20,000 nucleotides of DNA, from assembly GCA_018398765.1 (NCBI GenBank), contig JAHBMJ010001135.1, positions 1-20,000 of the forward strand, read 5' to 3'. Position numbers and translations under genes: made by a program. Shown one piece after another: positions 8,763-19,679 of the stretch. Below the pieces are notes generated by a model, which had not been told where the DNA came from, ran no database searches, and saw only the letters and a program-made list of their open reading frames with translations. Each line of letters begins with the position of its first letter. Positions within the stretch are counted from its first letter, which is position 1. This DNA comes from Chromera velia (Eukaryota > Sar > Chromeraceae).

Positions 8763-9601
8763 TACAACTGGTGGGCGAGGCTTCTTTTCAATTTTTCTGA
8801 GAAGGGATGGTTCAGCTGAAGCAAATCCGAACAAACTGTGTTCCTTTGCGCACGCCTAAAATCTCAACGCTTCATGCACACAGTGAATCAACTGCATGTA
8901 TCAAACTGTCATACAATGTCGCAAATCCGCGTCTTCGAAGTGCCTTTGAGTCAGTTCGATATTCTCTCTCTGAGTATATAGCTCTTCCGGCTTCACAATC
9001 AAAAGTTCAGATTCAAAGTTCAGAAGGAATTAGGAAAAACATGGAAAAACCGACGCCGACATATTGCCGACAATTTAATGGGGAAAAAAAAAAAAAATAT
9101 AATTTCCGTGCACGGCCGGCCGCGGATGGCCGCGGAGATTTCTACGCCATGCATCCAGCATGACAAAACTTTAATTTGATCGAATTAATTCGCTTCGCGC
9201 GCGCGATCTTTGATGCGCGCGAAACGCACAAATTTAACATGCACATTTTTCCAGATTTTCCTGCATGCAGCTATGTATATAGTGACATGCAGCATATATC
9301 AGCGAATCATATGCGAATCATGCAACTGCTCTTATAGTATATTATATTACAATCGAACAATGCATTTGCATACATGGACTATATATGCAGGTATGGGGCA
9401 GGTATGGACGCATACGGTGAGGTGTTATGGCTGACAGAGTCTGCCTTGTACATATAAGTTTGCTCCATGTTCTCTGAATCGACCCAGTCAACTAACACAT
9501 AGAGACATCTCAAAAGTACAACACTGATTTACGGTCCAGAGACAGTTTAGGGGGGAGAAGCGAAACTAAAGAGGGGACGAACTACACTTCCTCCCATCAA
9601 G
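8763..9601. promoter_or_regulatory. Divergent intergenic region with CATGCA motifs
   Basis: This 839-bp stretch separates the minus-strand glycoprotein gene from the plus-strand WD40 gene, so it should hold promoters for both. It contains about five CATGCA motifs between 9149 and 9325, AT-rich TATATA-like words (near 8977, 9275, 9380), a CGCGCGCG palindromic patch near 9200-9230 and a run of 13 A near 9085-9097. CATGCA/TGCATGCA is a known ApiAP2-type binding motif in apicomplexans; its use here is inferred. No coding exon is evident. Confidence 0.5.
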
Positions 9602-12600
9602 ATGATTGCTGATCATTTCACCCTGCTTGGGGTGCTTGGGGGGAGAACGGAAACGACTTGCACTCATCACCGGTTCCCCTTGACAGCATATGTTTCGGGT
9701 TCAGTCATTGTCTTGTGGGATTTCGTGAAAGATCAGAAGAATTTTATTCCCACTCATGTGACATGCTGGGCAGGATTGGCGTTTGACCAAGATTGCAGGC
9801 ACGTTCTTGGCCTCTATCTGGCACAAGACGACAACGACGGGGGCAAACTGCATGTGTGCGTCTTCCGAACAGTAGACGGGGAGTTGATTTTCGAAACCGA
9901 CATTTCAGAGGGGAGAAGTGTCGATGACGTATTCGTCATCCGGGGCCTCACAGACAAACGGCTGCTTTGTATTGGAAAATCTGCCATCGGTGGGTTTGCA
10001 CAGGTGTTGCAGTGGGATGCTGCTCGCCTGAAGTTGTGCATAGTCTCACAGGGATCCCTTGGCAACACCTCCGGTATCCGAAGTGCACGTTTTCTTGAAG
10101 AGTCCGACCGCTTTGTGACAACAGAGTCCCATTGTATCAAAAACTGGTACTGCCAGCCAAGTGCCATCCTTCTGACTTCAAGAATCAATACCCGGCAGTC
10201 CACAAATGCCATCCAGATTTCGCCTGTCACGCAGCTGATGTATCTCATCACAAGCAAGGGCAAAGCAGTCTGTGTGTCTGAGAATGGCACTGTGCTGTCG
10301 ACGTTTCACCTCGCAGGGACAGTTTTCACGACTCTGCTGCTCACTGATCAAATGATATACTTCGGAAGTCGGTGTGGACGTCTCCTCTGCTATTCCGCTT
10401 CCTCCCTTGAATTGATCAGAACTATCGAGTGCCCTGCAAGTCAAACCCTCAGTGCGACAAATGTGCACCAAATGGAAGTGCCCCGAAAAGGACCCTCAGT
10501 CAGAGAGATTCTCTCCGCAGCAGGGGGAGAGTTTCTCCTTGTGCAGTATTCTGACTGCTCACTGAGTGTCCTACACGCCTCATCCGGTCAGTTCATAGCA
10601 CACCGAATCTCCCACACAGGCCCCCTCTCTTCGCTAGCACTCCCCTCCCTCTCCACCGGCCCCCTCTCCACCGGCGCCGCTCAGAAAGTGCCACCCCCCC
10701 TTCTGTCTGCCGCTCTTTCAGATAGGTGTGTGATCTCTTGGCCGCCTGTTGCCCGGGCACAACAGGCGACGCGGGGATTTCAAGGGGGGTCCGCTCCTTT
10801 CCGCACCTGTCTGCCCGTATTCCTTCCGACACGTGACCAGGAAGAGCGCATCATCGAGCCCGACCCTCCCGACATAGATGGTCAGCCAGTGGCCCCCCTT
10901 GCGGGCCAGGTAAAAGTACCAGGGGCTTTCGGCGTCCGCAGAAATCCCGAAACTCTGGTCATTGAAAGCTTCGCCCCTTTGGAAGATGGAATCGCCCCTG
11001 GCGTCCCCCCCCAACGCATCAGGTGTCTCTCCTTCGTCCCCGGAAGAGAGAGACCGACAAGCTTCCCCTCGATAGCAAAAGGGGAACACACTCTACAGGG
11101 CGCCTGTCTTTCCACTCAGGTGGCAGTGGCTTCTCCGAGGGGTAAGAGGGGGGGTGGAAGATCAGCTCTACTGGAGAGGGAACGGGGGCTGGTGCCATCT
11201 GTAGAAGCCCCACAGATAGACGCCAGAGACGGGGGTACCGCTGTAGTGGGGTGTCAGGACGGATCGATATATTCTCTGGTGATGAAGGTCTCCGCTGTGC
11301 AGATAAGGAACAAAAACAAAATGGGGGGAGAACGAATCGGTTAGTCAGTCAGTCAGTCTGTGTACAAGAAGACTTTTCTTCACTGCTTCCAGGCTAGTTC
11401 CACCTTGTTTGTTCATTCTGTTCTATTTCTGCACAATCACGATCGACGTTTGTCCCGGGGTTGTTTGTTTCAGGGTTAAAGGCTTTCTCTCTCCTTCTCT
11501 TTCATTCTCCCTCCTTCAGAACTCCGAAATTAGAGGTCATTTTTCCCCCATCCGGCGCTCTGACCCCTCCGACTTCCAATTCCCTTTCCATCTATCTCAT
11601 CACCCCCCCTTTTCTGTACACCCACCTCTCATCGCCCATGCAGGAGAAAGGACCCCAGCAGCATATGAGTGGGAGACTGTCAGAGTGAGACCCCCCCCCT
11701 CAGAGGCTGTCCCCCCAAAGGAGCCAGTCGCAAATCCAGAAAAAAGGCCCCGGCAAGACCCCCCTTGTATGGGACAACCAGACGAGGGCCTGGGTCTCCC
11801 CCCCCTCCGGGATCCGAGATCCCCTCAAGCGAGGGCGGTCCTTGGCGGGTCGGCAGGTGCGCGTCTGAGCTTTGCAAAGGGTGATCCCCACCCTCGGGGT
11901 GTCGGGTATGCGTGTGTGTCGCTCAGTTTCTCCCCTGACGGTTTTCTTCTCCTAGCCGCGTATGAGAACGGATTGGTGGATCTTTTGAATTTTCCGGAAC
12001 TCGACCGTGCCCTAGTCGTAGAAGCCCCTTTCAAGACCCCGCCTCGACGGTGTTCCTTGCAACACCCACAGAGCACATTCGACAGCGAAGAAGACGTCTT
12101 TGCGTCCAAAGAGGGGGGTGGGGATTTCAGGGCGAGGCACTTCGTCTCTGTGGCCCCTCCTGCCGAGGGCCCTCAGGCAGAAGAGGCCCCGGCAGAGAGA
12201 AGGAAGGCCCTGTTCCTACAGGGACGGCCGCAGCGGGCACGGGATGGGGACACCGCCCCCTGCACGGGCACTCGGATGGGGGGGTTGAGAGGCGGGGGAG
12301 GAGAGCTTTTCATTCTCAGTCAGCAGGGTGTGGGGGAAGTTGTATTGTACGAGACGTTTCCGATCGGCAGCAAGAGAGCGAAGCACGTGGCTGCAGAGTA
12401 CAGAGTTCCGGACATGGAAAACACAACAAACGGTATGCTGTCGTTGGAAATCGCAGATTTCTGCCCCCACCCATCCTCCCTCTATCTGATTGCTGTATGC
12501 AACCTGAGTCCGTTCTTCGTTCTGCCCCACGGAGCTGCCTCTCTTGCAGAGGCCGCAGAGAGCGACGCCACCCCCCTCCGATGGGCGGGCATGCAGACGT

Positions 12601-14369
12601 TGGTCTTTGAGTTGGCAACAGGGACCCTCCTGTGCCATGCCGCATGTGACCCGTCTCCCAGCGGGTCCCGCTTGGCGTGTTCCGCCTTGTTCCTTAATTG
12701 CGACCCGAGTGGGACATTTTTCTTCGTAGGCGCTCAGGTTATACGAAGGGGGGAGGGGGGAAACGAAGTGGAAAATGGGGGGGAGGAAGCAGGAAAAGCA
12801 CAGCATGTCCCACCCATAGGGCGTCCAACGTCTGAAGCCGCCGGGGCCATGGCTGGTTCCGCTGGCCGGCTGTCAGCAGAGAATCTGTTGAATGCAATTG
12901 AGAGTCTCAGAAGGGAGGGGTACGCAAAGAGGGAGACCGGAGGGGGGGGTGCGTTTCCCGCACTTCTAGGCCTTGGGGGTGGGGGGGCGCCTCAAGGGGT
13001 AGGCGCCCATTGGCAGTGGGCCGACAGCATTCCGGGTAGGTTTTCTGGGAATGAGGATCGCCTGAAGGGTAGACAGGGACAGCCAATAAACGAAATGAAT
13101 ATCATCAAAAGAGCAGAAGACGGACTCATTGGGGGTCCCTACCCGACCCTTCTGACAGCCATAAGTTTCGAGACCGGACTTCCAGCCTATTCCCTGACAG
13201 TTGACCTGGCACCCTCTCCACCCCCCTGTCCTTCCGAGTGCCTCCGTTTCCTTCCTGACGATCTCTCAACCGTCTTTTCGGGACATGCAGACGGGTCTCT
13301 GTCCTTCTGGCGCCTCCCTGCCCGCATGCTCGGTCTGATTGGCAAAACGTTCCAATACGCCTCAGTCGATCGTGAAATGTTCCCGTCCTGTCTGTATGAA
13401 CTCTCCGCGCTCGAACAGGCTGACGCTCCTCTTCCAGGGCAGTTCGCAGAACGACTGCTGTCGCTTCAAGCCCTCACTGAATTCTGGGGTCAGACGGCTC
13501 TGAGGGCCCCGGCATGGACGCAGTGGGCCCACAAATTCCGAATTGCCCCCCCTGCAGATGAGGAAGTCAGGTCTCCCCTCTGCAACCCATCACCTCCCAA
13601 TCTCATCAGACGTCCTGATTCAATCGGAAAGGGAAGCGGAGGGAGAGAAGACCCCCTCGCAGAAGCACGACAGGCATTCATACCACCCTCTACTGGGAGA
13701 CTGGCAGCAGTTAGCGGGCCCCTCGCCGGGGCCAATCCCCCCCGCTTTTCGGTCGCTGCCGGAGCGGGGACCCCGACCACGTGGGTGAGCGCCCACGCAG
13801 CTGTAAAGGCCCGCCCTCCACATCGAACTTCCTCTGTCCCCTTTGCAGGAGCGGTTAGAGACCCAGTAGAAGCAGACGTGATGGAAGACGAAGAGGGAAA
13901 TTCCCGTCTGGTTGCATACGCACCGGAATTGGTACGCAGGTATGGGGACAGGAGGGTGGATATGGCTGCTGCCGATCCCATCCCCGGCTGTCCTTTCGAC
14001 TGTCCGCAGGGTGCTGAGAGGGGTGTGCGGCTTTCGTCCACTTCTCTTCTCCCCTCGACTGTCATCCCTGCAGAAAGAGGATTTCTGCAGCAGAAGGAGG
14101 GGCGGGTCGGTCTTGCCCCAAGGACTGTGAGGGTTGGAGGAAAGAGCCCAGAGGCCCTGGGAACTGCAGCACTCTCTCCTCGATTGCAGCTGCCCATCAA
14201 TGCCAACAGCCGGCCTGGTGCAGCCCCAGGATTCGCAGTCAAGGAAGGTCTCGGAGGGATGCAATTTGAGGTTGTGGAGCGTGTTTTTGGGGACCTAGAC
14301 TCCTTTGAAAGGCAGCATATTCCCTCTGATGGAAGCGATGACGATCCATACTTTGAAGACGGAGTTTAA
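9602..14369 (+). CDS. Large WD40-repeat protein (WDR62/MABP1- or CFAP52-like), two exons
   Basis: Exons are 9602-11339 and 11644-14369. The 304-bp intron has donor GTTAGT and a pyrimidine-rich acceptor ending CATGCAG; both sides are phase 1, giving 1487 residues. The N-terminal half reads as a beta-propeller: LLGVLGG near residue 8, then SGSVIVLWDF, CIKNWYC near 180, MIYFGSRCGRLLCY near 250 and DGSIYSL near 555. From memory this order resembles the first propeller of WDR62/MAPKBP1, where a HIKFWY strand occupies the CIKNWYC position, and also CFAP52. After a Pro-rich linker the second half holds further WD-like strands (SFSPDGFLLLAAYENGLVDL near 672-692 and SGHADGSLSFWRL near 1123). An acidic tail ends the protein (SDDDPYFEDGV). 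Relatives act as scaffolds at centrosomes/spindle poles or in cilia; the exact role here is not settled. Gly- and Pro-rich inserts between strands make it longer than a plain propeller. Confidence 0.85.
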
Positions 14370-15257
14370 AGTGGGCGGAGATCTAAACAAAACTAGAAAG
14401 ATCGAGAATCAGTTTTTGACCTGCCACGGCTTGTAAAATTTTAATATGACTTTGACACATTCAAAATCTTTTTTTAAATTCATCTTCTGACTAGAATTTC
14501 GAAGACCATAACTAAAACAAGCTGAGAATCAACAGTAGTTTAATGTTTAAGTATTGTTAATATAGTAAGAGATATAGTAATAAATTTGATAATATAATAT
14601 AAAAGATCAGTGTTTCGTTTTTGAATGGAAAAATATACTAAGCACGGTACTCCTCTATGAGACAATACTATGTATCTAATTCATCTAATCATACGGTATA
14701 TTCAAAACTTGAAATTAGAATGTCAAAAGTGGACTTTAATTTATTTTGAAGTAAGTAGAAACGAAGAAGCCTTAAATTGAAGAGACTCATAAGCAGAGAG
14801 ACACTGGTAGTAGATAATATTTATACACTAATATAGCTATGTTTTTCTCTTTTTGCTATACGTGATCAAGCCTGCAACTTACCAGGCTCTGAAGCTAAAA
14901 GTAGATGCAACATTGCAAATTACACTTTGAGAGCTCCAATATAAATTTTTCATATCCATCATTGTTTCAAAAATAACCGTGACAATTGATTTTTCAAATC
15001 TTAAAATTTACTTAAAAACAACCTAGAAACATGTTCATAAAATAAAAAGTGCTGTTGACTCTTATTGACTCTGATAAGTTTTTAAATTCGTTGAGTTCCA
15101 GTCAGGGCCTTGTTGCACGCCTTCAATGTTGATTGCATTCAAAAACAATCCGTTCAAATTCAGCCCGTCCGATGCTTGTGTTTCTTGATTTAGAACAGCC
15201 CAAGATAATGGCAAGATCCGTGTCTGAGCAATCCACGGGCCGTGACCAACAAATCCA
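14370..15257. other. AT-rich spacer between convergent genes
   Basis: 14370-15060 is strongly AT-rich, has AATAAA-like words (near 14580 and 15040), and contains no plausible gene. It should hold the 3' ends of the WD40 gene and of the convergent minus-strand gene. It shows no obvious copy of the 386-bp element. 15062-15257 returns to balanced composition and is probably 3' UTR of the minus-strand gene. Confidence 0.5.
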
Positions 15258-16701
15258 CTACAGCCACCCTTCTGAATCAAAGACAGGAGGCGCAGGCACT
15301 GGGGTCTGTACAAAGCGCCGGCTGCGCTGCCTCTTGCTCATTCCAAAGTAAGGAATTGTGTTCTCGCCAGAAGAAGACCCAACAGACAGTGGTCGCTTGA
15401 GGTACAGGTTCCTATTACCATCATGCCTTCTGACGGGCTCATCGAAGTCAGGAGGGGTCTCGTCGATCTGATCTCTGCGAGCTAAGGAATTCAAATACTC
15501 CGCGGTCAACTCAGGAGTCACCGAAGCACGTCCGTCTTCAAGCGCTGCTTTGAAGAGACAGTACACAAGTCGGTCGTGATTTGTGAAAGGAAACACACAG
15601 GAAGTCCTGGAAGCTTGCGATAAAGCTGACCTGGGCGTGGAGTAATCGGATGCACAGCAGAGGATGAGAGAGCTGCAATCGTCTGGATGTCGAGAATGAC
15701 GGCTTCAACCTCTCGATCGGTCGGCACACCTGAGATATCATGTCAACGAGTCCCGTGAGTATCGTTCAATTTTTCTTTTGACAGTCTTAAAGCTGTTTCA
15801 TCCAATAGCTCTGAAACAAACTGACGGTGAAGAGTGATCTTCTGGAGAGCCAAAATACACTTGACGACGTCGTTGATCAGATGTTGGAACATTCTTTGAA
15901 CGATGCGAAACAATTCGGAGCATTCCACCTCTGTCTGCAAGAAAGGAAGGGGAGAGGGCAGGTTCTTTGTGCAGGACTTTTCGCCAGTATTGAGTGAGCT
16001 TCTATTTGGGAAACTCACCAGACGGGAAGACATGGCGCGAAAGTACAGCACGATGCAGAGCGCGTGCGCGTGGGAGCACTTCAGTTCCTTCATGTAGTCA
16101 AGCTGAATTTCCTTCAGAGTAACAATCGCGAGGACATGGTCCCGCACAAGAAGCCCGCCGAAGGGCGCCTCGAGTCGGGAAATGAATTCTTCTATGGTTT
16201 TTACGTCAGCCGATACTGGGGAACCTTTTGGATTACAATGGACAGAAAGCCGTGTGGCCAGAGAGAGTCTTGCGGCTTCTGGTGAGACCTTGGTCTGCAG
16301 AGAAAAAATGAGTTCTGAGAACTCTCCTGCATTGCCCGTCCCCCCGGAGAAGGGCCGTTCTACTTGACCCTGTCAAAATCAAGATGTTCGCTGACCGAGA
16401 TTAGTTGGAGAATCGAGGCCTGCTCGACCTTCTCGCCTCGGCATTCTTCTCGGCGCGAGGCCCGCGGACGCACTGGCGTACTACAGATGGAGAAGACTTC
16501 TTCGACCGTGACCCTCGGGGTCGGAGGGCGGCACCTGTCTTCGCGGCACCGGGTTTCTCGTCTACTAATAATCAGGGGTTTCTTATTACTATCGTTCGAG
16601 GACATTCGGAGTCCATGCCAGAGGGCTGCTGCGATCCCTCCAAAGGCCGTGAAGCCCATTCCCAAGAGTATATGATACGCTGCTTCCAAAGAGTCAGACA
16701 T
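15258..16701 (-). CDS. Unrecognised protein with N-terminal membrane segment (five exons)
   Basis: Exons in gene order are 16701-16369, 16294-16019, 15934-15826, 15729-15631 and 15547-15258; introns are 74-96 bp. Junction phases (0, 0, 1, 1) agree throughout, giving 368 residues. Residues about 7-32 (AAYHILLGMGFTAFGGIAAA and on) form one hydrophobic segment, so the protein is probably membrane-anchored. A polar linker follows. Residues about 112-275 are mostly helical in character, including RDHVLAIVTLKEIQLDYMKE and ELFRIVQRMFQHLINDVVKC. The C-terminus is basic and Pro-rich (KRQRSRRFVQTPVPAPPVF). I recognise no family. The second intron (15935-16018) is 84 bp, a multiple of three, and free of stops, so retention would add 28 residues. 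The third junction is the least certain; I chose donor GTCAGT at 15825 because it restores frame. The last acceptor could shift by 3 bp. Confidence 0.7.
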
Positions 16702-17705
16702 CTCGCGGGCCGACGAGTCGTTAAGTGGGATTGCGATGTGTCAGAATCGAACTTCAGGCAAAAGCAGAGATCGATTTGCTGAATTGTCGGATCGACCCAA
16801 AGCCCAAGTCAGGTCGGCTGCTCCTCCACCAAATCATGCAATTCGCAACGATTGAACCGTCGACTGAACGGGTATATTAATATATATATAATAATACTAT
16901 GATATATACTCCGTACTACAAACATTGCTCAGTATCGATATCAATATTGATCTTCGATCGATGCAGATCGGCAGCTGAATGGAGGGGCGTGAAGGTGAGA
17001 ACTCGAAAAGCGATCGATCCATGCATTTCACTGCCATGTTCGTGAATTGAAACTCATTCATGCATGCTGCTGAATCATGCATGCATGCAATAATTGCAAT
17101 TCCTTGCATGGCATGATCATTGCAAGCTCCATGCAGCAGTTCAAGTCGATCATGCACTGTTGCTATGTTGCTGTGTTGCATGCATGCACTGTCACAGTTG
17201 CGCAACTCGCGCGCGCGGGGAGAGATCGACTCATTGCAGTTTCTACGTCGATCGATGCATATGACGGTGGGCTGGTCGAAGCATGCATGTCTCGATCATG
17301 CAGTCAGAGAGGGAGGGAATGGGAGGGATGAGGGAGGGATATGTGCATGTCGATCAGTAAGTAGGTGCAGGACCATTGCAGGACCCTTCGCCGATCTTTT
17401 CAAACAGTCGAACAGTCTGCATGCTCTGAATTATTGTAGACAAAGAAGCAACAGCAGCAACAGCACGCTCGTCGTTCGTCACTGAATCGTCAGGCACACC
17501 GATACAGTCTCTGTAGCCGTCTACATGCAGACAAGCTGAGGAGGCAGGCTGCTTGAAACACCATATGGACAATCTGCTGCATTAAATTCAAGCCATTTGG
17601 TGTCTCGGCGCTTGATCGAAGAGTCTTAGGGGGTGAACGCAGCTTTGAGAGTCATTCTGGAGGCCTATACATGCAGTGCTGAGAAGAACGAGACGGCCAA
17701 AGAGT
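16702..17705. promoter_or_regulatory. Divergent promoter region dense in CATGCA/TGCATGCA
   Basis: About 1 kb lies between the ATG of the minus-strand membrane gene (16701) and that of the plus-strand oxygenase gene (17706). I count about 13 CATGCA motifs from 17020 to 17680, several as runs of TGCATGCATGCA (17069-17082, 17177-17188). CGATCGAT/TCGATC words often adjoin them (near 16955, 17015, 17150, 17250). A TATA-rich stretch (16873-16895) lies about 175 bp upstream of the minus-strand gene. TGCATGCA is the known target of an apicomplexan AP2-domain factor; binding here is inferred. No exon is evident, though a leader exon of either gene may be present. Confidence 0.6.
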
Positions 17706-19646
17706 ATGGCTATGTTCCTGAAGAATCTGCTGAAACGCCCCTCAGCCTTGAGGGAGCTCGGAGACTTCCTGACCGGAGACGGGAGTAATGAGAGCGCTCT
17801 GAGGGGACAGACTCTGATTGGCAGAATTGCAGCAGGGGTGATACAGGAGGATGACGAAGGATCCGGCACCATTCTCCGTCTCCTGCCCCAGATTGCCCAG
17901 GCCCTCGATCTCTCTGTAGGTGAGAAGGGGGTGGGGGCCCTCTTCCTCTTCGAGATGGGGGGACACCTGGAGATGACGTACAACTTTCGGTGTGTTGAGG
18001 GGGTCTACACGCATCTTCTTTCAGACCGCACGTCTGCCTTTCGAGCCCTCTACCATTTAGGGCGCTGCCAATTGATGACAGCCGAGAGTGAGACAGACCT
18101 CAAAGTGGCCGAGTCGCTCCTCTGGCTCGCCAAGAGTGCACATGGAGACAGAAATCAGGAGACGGCATCTCTTGCACACAGCCGTCTCGCACTACTCCTT
18201 TGTCAAGCTGGCGCGGTGAGACAACGGGAGGCAGAGGAAGAGCTGAGGCAGCTGCGGACGCCCAAATCCCCCTCTGGCAGATTCACGCGCCGTCTCGCGC
18301 AGTGCGTGCTTCACTACTTCGACCCTCTGCTTCCGCCGTCTCCACACTTTCCGGGACCAATCACACCACTCGACAATCACAGCGGGGACGTCTCCCGTCT
18401 CCTTTTCAGCGTCGACAACGTTCTCCCCCCCCGTCTCCTCTCCCGTCTCCAGGCCGCGTTCGGCGTGGGGTCCCCTTTCTGGAGAGAGCACAGGTGAGAG
18501 GGTCCATGAAGAGACGGTTCCAAAAGGCATCTAGGTGTCTGAGTGCATGTGCGAAGAGCTGGCGTTGAACGACGGTCCGTTGCCCCTTCTGATTGAATTA
18601 AGGATAGCGTTTGAAGACAAGGAAGGCTTTTCCTGCCACAGCAATTTTCATTTGACTGGCTGTCGGTCCGCCAATCAGCCTCTCGAAGGCACGAATTTCG
18701 ACCATACAGCTTTTTTCGCACTGGGCTTATGTGTGCATACAGAATATGCGCAGGCACCATGCACATGTATGTATGCACCCTCCCTCCCTCCCTCCCTCCC
18801 TCCCTTATTCGCATGCTTCAGATACGACGTGGAGAGGTCCAGCTACTTCTCCTATCTGCACGTCCTTGGAAAAGAGGGGGACACAGCCTGGGAGGGCGTA
18901 AAAAAAAAGCAGAAGGGGGGACACCGTCAGGCAGTCGGGAAGCCAAGTGACAAAAAGAAACGAAGACTGGAAGAGGGAGAAAAGGAGGAGACGGGTGACA
19001 GTCCGTCCGACGCCTCGGAGGCCTTTTCTTCCTCTGCCCCTCAGGGCTCCTGTGTGCTGCCGGTCCTCTTCGAGCACCTGCAGACGCTCCTGGAACCTGT
19101 TTTTCCGAGGGTCTGTGTGCATCTGTATGAATTTATTTATGTGCGCATTCGTGTATGCGTGGACGGGTGCATTCATGTATGCATGCATGCATGTATGTAC
19201 GTACATCTCTGTCCGTCCGTCCGTCCGTCCGTCCGTGTGTGTGTGGGGNGAGAGAGAGAGAGAAAGAGAGTATTTGTACTTCCGTCTACGGTCCTTTGAG
19301 AGAACCCCCAGTGAGTCCTCGAGCCCGTTGTTGCCGTTCGAAGAGTCTGGTTCGAACTCAGTGCCCCCCGGTCCTTGCTGGGTGTCTGCATATGTCCATG
19401 CTTGTGCGTGATGGATCGATACGTGGGCGTAAAGAAGCATGCGTCCATCTTCGTTGAAATTTGCTGAATGTGAGAGAATCGCCGAGAAGCGAGCGTGATC
19501 CCATTTTCCTTCACCAGTCCCCTCGTCCCCCTCTGCCTGCCTGCCTACGCCTCCCCGTCACTCTGCTTTCTCTCTCTCTCTCTCTCCCTCTGTGCGTGCG
19601 TGCGTGCGTGCGTGCGTGTGTGTGTGTGTGTGTGCGTGCGTGTGTG

Positions 19647-19679
<33 letters not shown>

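Noticed and set aside
8042-8819. Plus-strand reading frames across the tandem repeat (Gly/Arg-rich)
   Set aside because: The repeat leaves several frames open, but only the minus-strand frame has a signal peptide, regular sequons and a coherent C-terminal tail.
13490-14264. Minus-strand frames of over 200 codons opposite the WD40 gene
   Set aside because: They lie wholly inside the long coding exon on the other strand and have no recognisable features; GC-rich exons often leave the opposite strand open.
15730-15747. An 18-bp intron (GTTGACATGATATCTCAG) in the minus-strand membrane gene
   Set aside because: It would keep the frame, but 18 bp is far shorter than its neighbours (74-96 bp); a 96-bp intron with donor GTCAGT at 15825 fits phase and size better.
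19315-19375. A tRNA-like GGTTCGAACTC T-loop word
   Set aside because: No matching acceptor stem, D-arm or anticodon arm is found around it, and it lies in an intron.
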